The position numbers and the translations under genes are program-made. The notes under the pieces are model-generated. The model did no database searches, was not told the origin of the DNA, and saw only the letters and a list, made by a program, of their open reading frames with translations. Positions 1-5,266 of a stretch of 5,266 bases of DNA are shown one piece after another (position 1 is the first letter of the stretch; each line of letters opens with the position of its first letter). The stretch comes from JBKHBQ01 sp046542305 (GTDB lineage Bacteria; Bacteroidota; Bacteroidia; Bacteroidales; 4484-276): contig JBKHBQ010000272.1 in NCBI GenBank assembly GCA_046542305.1, positions 1 through 5,266 of the forward strand, in the 5' to 3' direction.

Positions 1-32
1 TTCAAATATCAAAAGCTGAAATTCAAAACTCC

Positions 33-78
33 ACAACAATCACAACTATGACAACTATGACAACCATTCACAACCATG
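33..78 (+). repeat. Short tandem array of ACAAC-type 9/10-bp units (copy 1)
   Basis: Five consecutive units begin ACAAC and end in AATC, TATG, TATG, CATTC and CATG, starting at 33, 42, 51, 60 and 70. The unit is 9 bp, with a 10-bp variant, ACAACCATTC. Positions 33-67 are identical over 35 bp to 311-345 in the larger array downstream, so the two arrays are parts of one family and probably arose by duplication or by splitting of one array. The orientation is the same in both. No function is known to me; slippage and recombination among units are the likely source. Confidence 0.9.
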
Positions 79-84
79 CCCCAA

Positions 85-112
85 ATCTGTGGCCATCTGT
101 GCTATCTGTGGT
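85..112 (+). repeat. Triple ATCTGTG motif
   Basis: ATCTGTG occurs three times at near-regular spacing, starting at 85, 95 and 104, with GCC, CT and GT as spacers or endings. Degenerate intergenic repeats of this look occur in environmental Bacteroidota genomes from memory, but I cannot confirm family membership here. It sits between the first ACAAC array and the hairpin element. Confidence 0.6.
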
Positions 113-143
113 GGAAGGAGAAAAAGTTATTCGATCTCTGAAA

Positions 144-234
144 TTCGCCCCGTGAACCCGCATGAATCGGAAAGGTTAGCCGGCAAAACGTTGCTGGCTG
201 AGCTTGAAATAACGGGCTGAATTCACGGGGTGAA
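144..234 (+). repeat. Nested inverted-repeat (hairpin) element between two ACAAC arrays
   Basis: An outer stem pairs 144-156 (TTCGCCCCGTGAA) with 222-234 (TTCACGGGGTGAA) at 13 positions, one of them a G.U wobble (G147/T231). It can be prolonged by CCCG (157-160) with CGGG (213-216) across a 5-nt bulge at 217-221. Inside lies a second hairpin: 176-186 pairs with 191-201 around the 4-nt loop AACG (187-190). Its core is AGCCGGCAA against TTGCTGGCT, and its two wobbles are G182/T195 and T177/G200. All imperfect stem pairs are G.U when read from the plus strand, which fits an RNA made from that strand. There is no T tract after the outer stem, so it is not a typical terminator. It could be a small structured RNA, a palindromic interspersed element or a relic of one. 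No open reading frame of note lies inside. Confidence 0.7.
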
Positions 235-243
235 GGAACCATC

Positions 244-381
244 ACAACCATTCACAACCATTCACAACCATTCACAACAATCACAACTATGACAACCACG
301 ACAACCATTCACAACAATCACAACTATGACAACTATGACAACCATGACAACCCTCACAACCTCAAAACCATGACAACTTTC
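244..381 (+). repeat. Tandem array of ACAAC-type 9/10-bp units (copy 2)
   Basis: Fifteen consecutive units run without gaps, most beginning ACAAC and ending CATTC, AATC, TATG, CATG or close variants. It begins with three 10-bp ACAACCATTC units (244-273). A higher-order repeat of four units (37 bp) is visible: 264-300 and 301-337 differ at only two positions, both in the fourth unit. The last units (347-381) are more diverged, including an 8-bp one at 356-363 and AAAACCATG at 364-372. A partial unit (237-243) precedes the array. The array ends exactly where the octamer array begins. Unit lengths of 9 and 10 bp in mixed order rule out a conserved coding frame. Confidence 0.92.
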
Positions 382-509
382 ACCTTGTCACCTTGTCACC
401 TTGTCGCCTTGTCGCCTTGTCGCATTAGCGCATTATCACATTATCGCATTGTCACAGTGTCACATTATCGCCTTGTCGCCTTGTCACATTATCGCGTTAT
501 CGCAGGGTA
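382..509 (+). repeat. Tandem array of sixteen 8-bp units, consensus RCMTTRTC
   Basis: The whole stretch divides into 8-bp units with no insertion or deletion. The first fifteen (382-501) fit RCMTTRTC closely, and the sixteenth (502-509, GCAGGGTA) is decayed. In the first fifteen, positions 2 (C), 5 (T) and 8 (C) never vary. Variation is largely confined to positions 1 (A/G), 3 (C/A) and 6 (G/A). Two subtypes dominate: RCCTTGTC (units 1-5, 12 and 13) and RCATTATC (units 7, 8, 11 and 14). The array abuts the ACAAC array on its left and ends 33 bp from the exonuclease stop codon on its right. Because 8 is not a multiple of 3, translation gives a false 8-residue repeat. Confidence 0.93.
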
Positions 510-542
510 GCTCGCCGCTGCTCAGCCATGGCATGATAGTGC

Positions 543-1295
543 TCAGAGCTTCATCTCGACACCCACAGGACAATGGTCGCTGCCTGCGATTTCGTTTAGG
601 ATGAAGGCATCCTGGAGTTTATCCCTGAGGGATTGGGAAATCAGGAAATAATCGATTCTCCAGCCGATGTTTTTTTCGCGCGCCGAAAACATATACGACC
701 ACCAGGTGTATTTCATCTCGTCGGGATAGAGCGCCCTGAAAGTATCTACAAACACCTCCTGCAGCTTGTTCATGCCATCGATTTCGCGCTGAGTATATCC
801 TGCGGTTTTGTCGTAATTGGATTTGGGATTTTTCAGATCGATTTCCCGGTGTGCCACATTCATGTCGCCGCAAAGGATTAACGGCTTGCGTTTTTGGAGG
901 CTGTGAAGGTAATCCAGGAAATCGCGGTCCCATTCTTCGCGGTAGGGCAGCCGCACCAGTCCCCTGCCCGAATTGGGGATATACGCGTTCACCAGGTAAA
1001 AATCGCCGTACTCGGCTGTAATCACCCTTCCTTCACCATCGTGGGCCTCGATGCCGATCCCGCGGGTTACCTTGAGCGGCTCGGTTTTGGTAAAAATGGC
1101 AGTGCCCGAATAGCCTTTCCTTTGGGCGCCATTCCAGTAGCTGCGGTATTGCGGCAGCCCCGGAATATCCAGCGGCACGTGGATTTTGGTTTCCTGGAGG
1201 CACAAAATGTCTGCATCCATTTCCTTTACCGACCGGTAAAAGTCCTTCTTCAGCACCGCCCTGATGCCGTTAACGTTCCATGATACGATCTTCAT
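543..1295 (-). CDS. xth: Exodeoxyribonuclease III / AP endonuclease (ExoIII family)
   Basis: A 250-residue, Mg-dependent DNA repair nuclease of the endonuclease/exonuclease/phosphatase fold, expected to cut DNA 5' of abasic sites in base excision repair and to remove 3' blocking groups; cytoplasmic. The full family motif set is visible: WNVNGIRA at residues 6-13 (metal-site N7), LQETK at 33-37 (metal-binding E35), NAYIPNSG at 103-110 (Y105), CGDMN at 142-146 (catalytic D144 and N146), GWRIDYFL at 211-218, and SDH at 239-241 (the D240-H241 pair). Nothing essential is missing. The length is close to that of B. subtilis ExoA (about 252) and E. coli Xth (268), and the WWSY and NIGWRIDYF segments match the typical family C-terminal half. 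The start is ATG at 1295-1293, since MKIVSWNVNG is the standard N terminus. The leader CGGCAGAAAAT is A-rich without a Shine-Dalgarno sequence. It lies downstream of the sensor kinase gene on the same strand, 152 bp away, probably with its own promoter. The exoA versus xth subgroup is not resolved. Confidence 0.95.
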   Translation of the reverse strand: MKIVSWNVNGIRAVLKKDFYRSVKEMDADILCLQETKIHVPLDIPGLPQYRSYWNGAQRKGYSGTAIFTKTEPLKVTRGIGIEAHDGEGRVITAEYGDFYLVNAYIPNSGRGLVRLPYREEWDRDFLDYLHSLQKRKPLILCGDMNVAHREIDLKNPKSNYDKTAGYTQREIDGMNKLQEVFVDTFRALYPDEMKYTWWSYMFSAREKNIGWRIDYFLISQSLRDKLQDAFILNEIAGSDHCPVGVEMKL

Positions 1296-1362
1296 ATTTT
1301 CTGCCGGTTTAGCTGCCAGGGTGAGGTACTGAGCACATCACGCTTTGCAGCGGTTGCGACAG

Positions 1363-1370
1363 CAAAAATA
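1363..1370 (-). promoter_or_regulatory. Putative -7 box (TATTTTTG) for the exonuclease gene
   Basis: On the minus strand, 1370 to 1363 reads TATTTTTG, an exact match to the Bacteroidota sigma-ABfr -7 consensus TAnnTTTG. Transcription would start near 1357, giving a leader of about 60 nt before the ATG at 1295. No good TTTG-type -33 element is seen at the usual spacing upstream; the nearest TTTG is about 36 bp away. This is therefore a plausible but unproven promoter. Its position in the spacer suggests that the exonuclease can be transcribed independently of the kinase gene. Confidence 0.45.
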
Positions 1371-1447
1371 GGAAAAGCTGTGCACCCGCAGGGCATCGTC
1401 GGGCGGCAAATCTGCAACGGGGAATTGCTGACCGGCAAATTGCGGCT

Positions 1448-4912
<3,465 letters not shown>

Positions 4913-4943
4913 TGCTTTTCGTATGACCGTAATTTTTTGAATG

Positions 4944-4951
4944 TAAAGATA
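4944..4951 (-). promoter_or_regulatory. Weak -7 box candidate (TATCTTTA) for the kinase gene
   Basis: On the minus strand, 4951 to 4944 reads TATCTTTA, matching TAnnTTTG at all but the last base. Transcription would begin near 4938, about 25 nt before the ATG at 4912. That would leave the alternative GTG start at 4969 outside the transcript. No convincing TTTG -33 box lies 19-23 bp upstream, so this remains a weak call. Confidence 0.3.
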
Positions 4952-5044
4952 CCAATCCTGGCATATCACACATCTTTTGTATCGGGAAATTTTTGGTAAG
5001 CGTACAGGAGATAGTCGTTGTCCGTTAATTGCTCATCGCAAAAT

Positions 5045-5068
5045 CCATGACAACCATTTACAACCTTC
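5045..5068 (+). repeat. Isolated remnant of the ACAAC repeat
   Basis: Two adjacent units, ACAACCATTT (5050-5059) and ACAACCTTC (5060-5068), preceded by CCATG (5045-5049), match the units of the arrays at 33-78 and 244-381 in sequence, spacing and orientation. They lie about 4.7 kb away, on the other side of both genes. This could be a decayed or nascent array of the same family. Confidence 0.6.
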
Positions 5069-5158
5069 CCGGCTACGTGGAAAACTTATTAACCTGAGTT
5101 CGAAATAAAACATGATGATAACCTGTATTTTGTAAATCTACTTATGATTGCTTAGTGC

Positions 5159-5234
5159 TAATCTTTGTGTTTTAGAGTCTTAGTGGCAAAAAAATGCCAT
5201 CAAGGCTCCAGGGCACCAGGAATTCACAAAGTTA
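5159..5234. repeat. Imperfect inverted-repeat element with A6 loop
   Basis: The outer arms are TAATCTTTGTG (5159-5169) and CACAAAGTTA (5225-5234), complementary apart from one bulged T. At the centre, TGGCA (5184-5188) and TGCCA (5195-5199) flank a 6-nt A loop (5189-5194). Extending the central arms to 12 bp (GTCTTAGTGGCA against TGCCATCAAGGC) leaves 9 of 12 paired. The intervening sequence on both sides has a GTCTTAG / CAAGGCTCC / GGCACCAGG look that I associate from memory with palindromic intergenic repeats in environmental Bacteroidota. It could be a miniature mobile or palindromic repeat unit. No transposase is nearby, and no target-site duplication can be assigned. Confidence 0.5.
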
Positions 5235-5266
5235 CTTAATGCAACTCATTGATTTCATTACAAGTA

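Larger units (their letters stand above)
1..542. other. Gene-free, repeat-dense intergenic region
   Basis: This 542-bp stretch lies downstream of the 3' end of the exonuclease gene and contains no credible coding sequence. Two open frames run through the arrays, at 289-510 and 401-604 on the plus strand. They exist only because short units whose length is not a multiple of three, and which lack stop codons, stay open in several frames; their translations are low-complexity repeats. Positions 1-32 are AT-rich with no recognisable feature. Positions 113-143 are a purine-rich, then AT-rich, linker. Positions 510-542 join the last array to the exonuclease stop codon and contain an 8-bp palindrome, GCCATGGC (525-532), but no stem-loop followed by a T tract. 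The repeats are annotated separately. Confidence 0.8.
4913..5266. other. Gene-free region upstream of the kinase gene
   Basis: This stretch runs from the kinase start codon to the window edge, with no credible gene on either strand. It holds a weak kinase promoter candidate, a two-unit remnant of the ACAAC repeat and an inverted-repeat element, annotated separately. Positions 5069-5158 are AT-rich with no clear feature. Positions 5235-5266 are too short to judge and may be the leader of a gene beyond the edge. Confidence 0.75.

Noticed and set aside
33..381. CRISPR array
   Set aside because: Units are only 8-10 bp and contiguous, with no 30-bp-class spacers of unique sequence and no cas gene in the window.
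244..381. Iteron-type replication origin
   Set aside because: The repeats are close to helical-turn spacing, but there is no replication initiator gene, no DnaA-box cluster, and the units are shorter and more degenerate than usual iterons.
289..604. Two overlapping plus-strand open frames (289-510 and 401-604) with repetitive translations
   Set aside because: They run through the tandem arrays; the repeated octamer gives an 8-residue repeat because three units make 24 bp. The composition is that of the DNA repeat, no start signal is present, and the second overlaps the 3' end of the exonuclease gene.
619..1283. Alternative frames across the exonuclease gene (619-933 minus; 633-881 and 894-1283 plus)
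   Set aside because: The 543-1295 minus frame contains every conserved residue of the ExoIII family, so the others are shadows.
1373..1405. Possible terminator hairpin after the kinase gene (minus strand, around GCCCTGCGGG followed by CTTTTCC)
   Set aside because: The stem is only three G-C pairs plus two wobbles around a 3-nt loop, the T run is four bases and offset, and it overlaps the putative exonuclease promoter.
5126..5167. Rightward promoter (TTTTG near 5128 and ATCTTTG at 5161)
   Set aside because: The spacing between the two motifs is longer than the Bacteroidota norm, the -7 match is off by one position, and the ATCTTTG lies within an arm of the inverted repeat. No gene start is visible before the edge.

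Overview
The window looks like chromosomal DNA from a member of the Bacteroidota, probably an environmental Bacteroidales-like lineage. This rests on three things. A perfect Bacteroidota-type -7 box (TAnnTTTG form, TATTTTTG) lies upstream of the first gene. Both genes have A-rich leaders with no real Shine-Dalgarno sequence. The large soluble multi-PAS hybrid histidine kinase is of a kind common in that phylum. No taxonomic marker gene is present, so the assignment is an inference.

Layout: positions 1-542 hold no gene and are almost entirely repetitive. They contain a short array of 9/10-bp ACAAC-type units (33-78), a triple ATCTGTG motif (85-112), a nested hairpin element (144-234), a long second array of the same ACAAC units (244-381) and, directly abutting it, an array of sixteen 8-bp units (382-509). 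Positions 543-1295 (minus strand) encode an exonuclease III / AP endonuclease family DNA repair enzyme. A 152-bp spacer (1296-1447) carries its likely promoter. Positions 1448-4912 (minus strand) encode a 1154-residue cytoplasmic hybrid sensor kinase with six PAS domains, HisKA, HATPase and a C-terminal receiver. Positions 4913-5266 hold no gene: there is a possible kinase promoter, an isolated remnant of the ACAAC repeat (5045-5068) and an imperfect inverted-repeat element (5159-5234).

The two genes point the same way, but the spacer and the internal promoter argue against an obligate operon, and nothing links them functionally. The kinase has no response regulator, HPt protein or transporter beside it, so it is an orphan here and its signal and output cannot be read from the context.

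I found no new multi-gene system. The part most worth a second look is the noncoding repeat cluster at 1-509: two different short-period tandem arrays joined without a gap, and a structured element whose only non-Watson-Crick pairs are all G.U on the plus strand.
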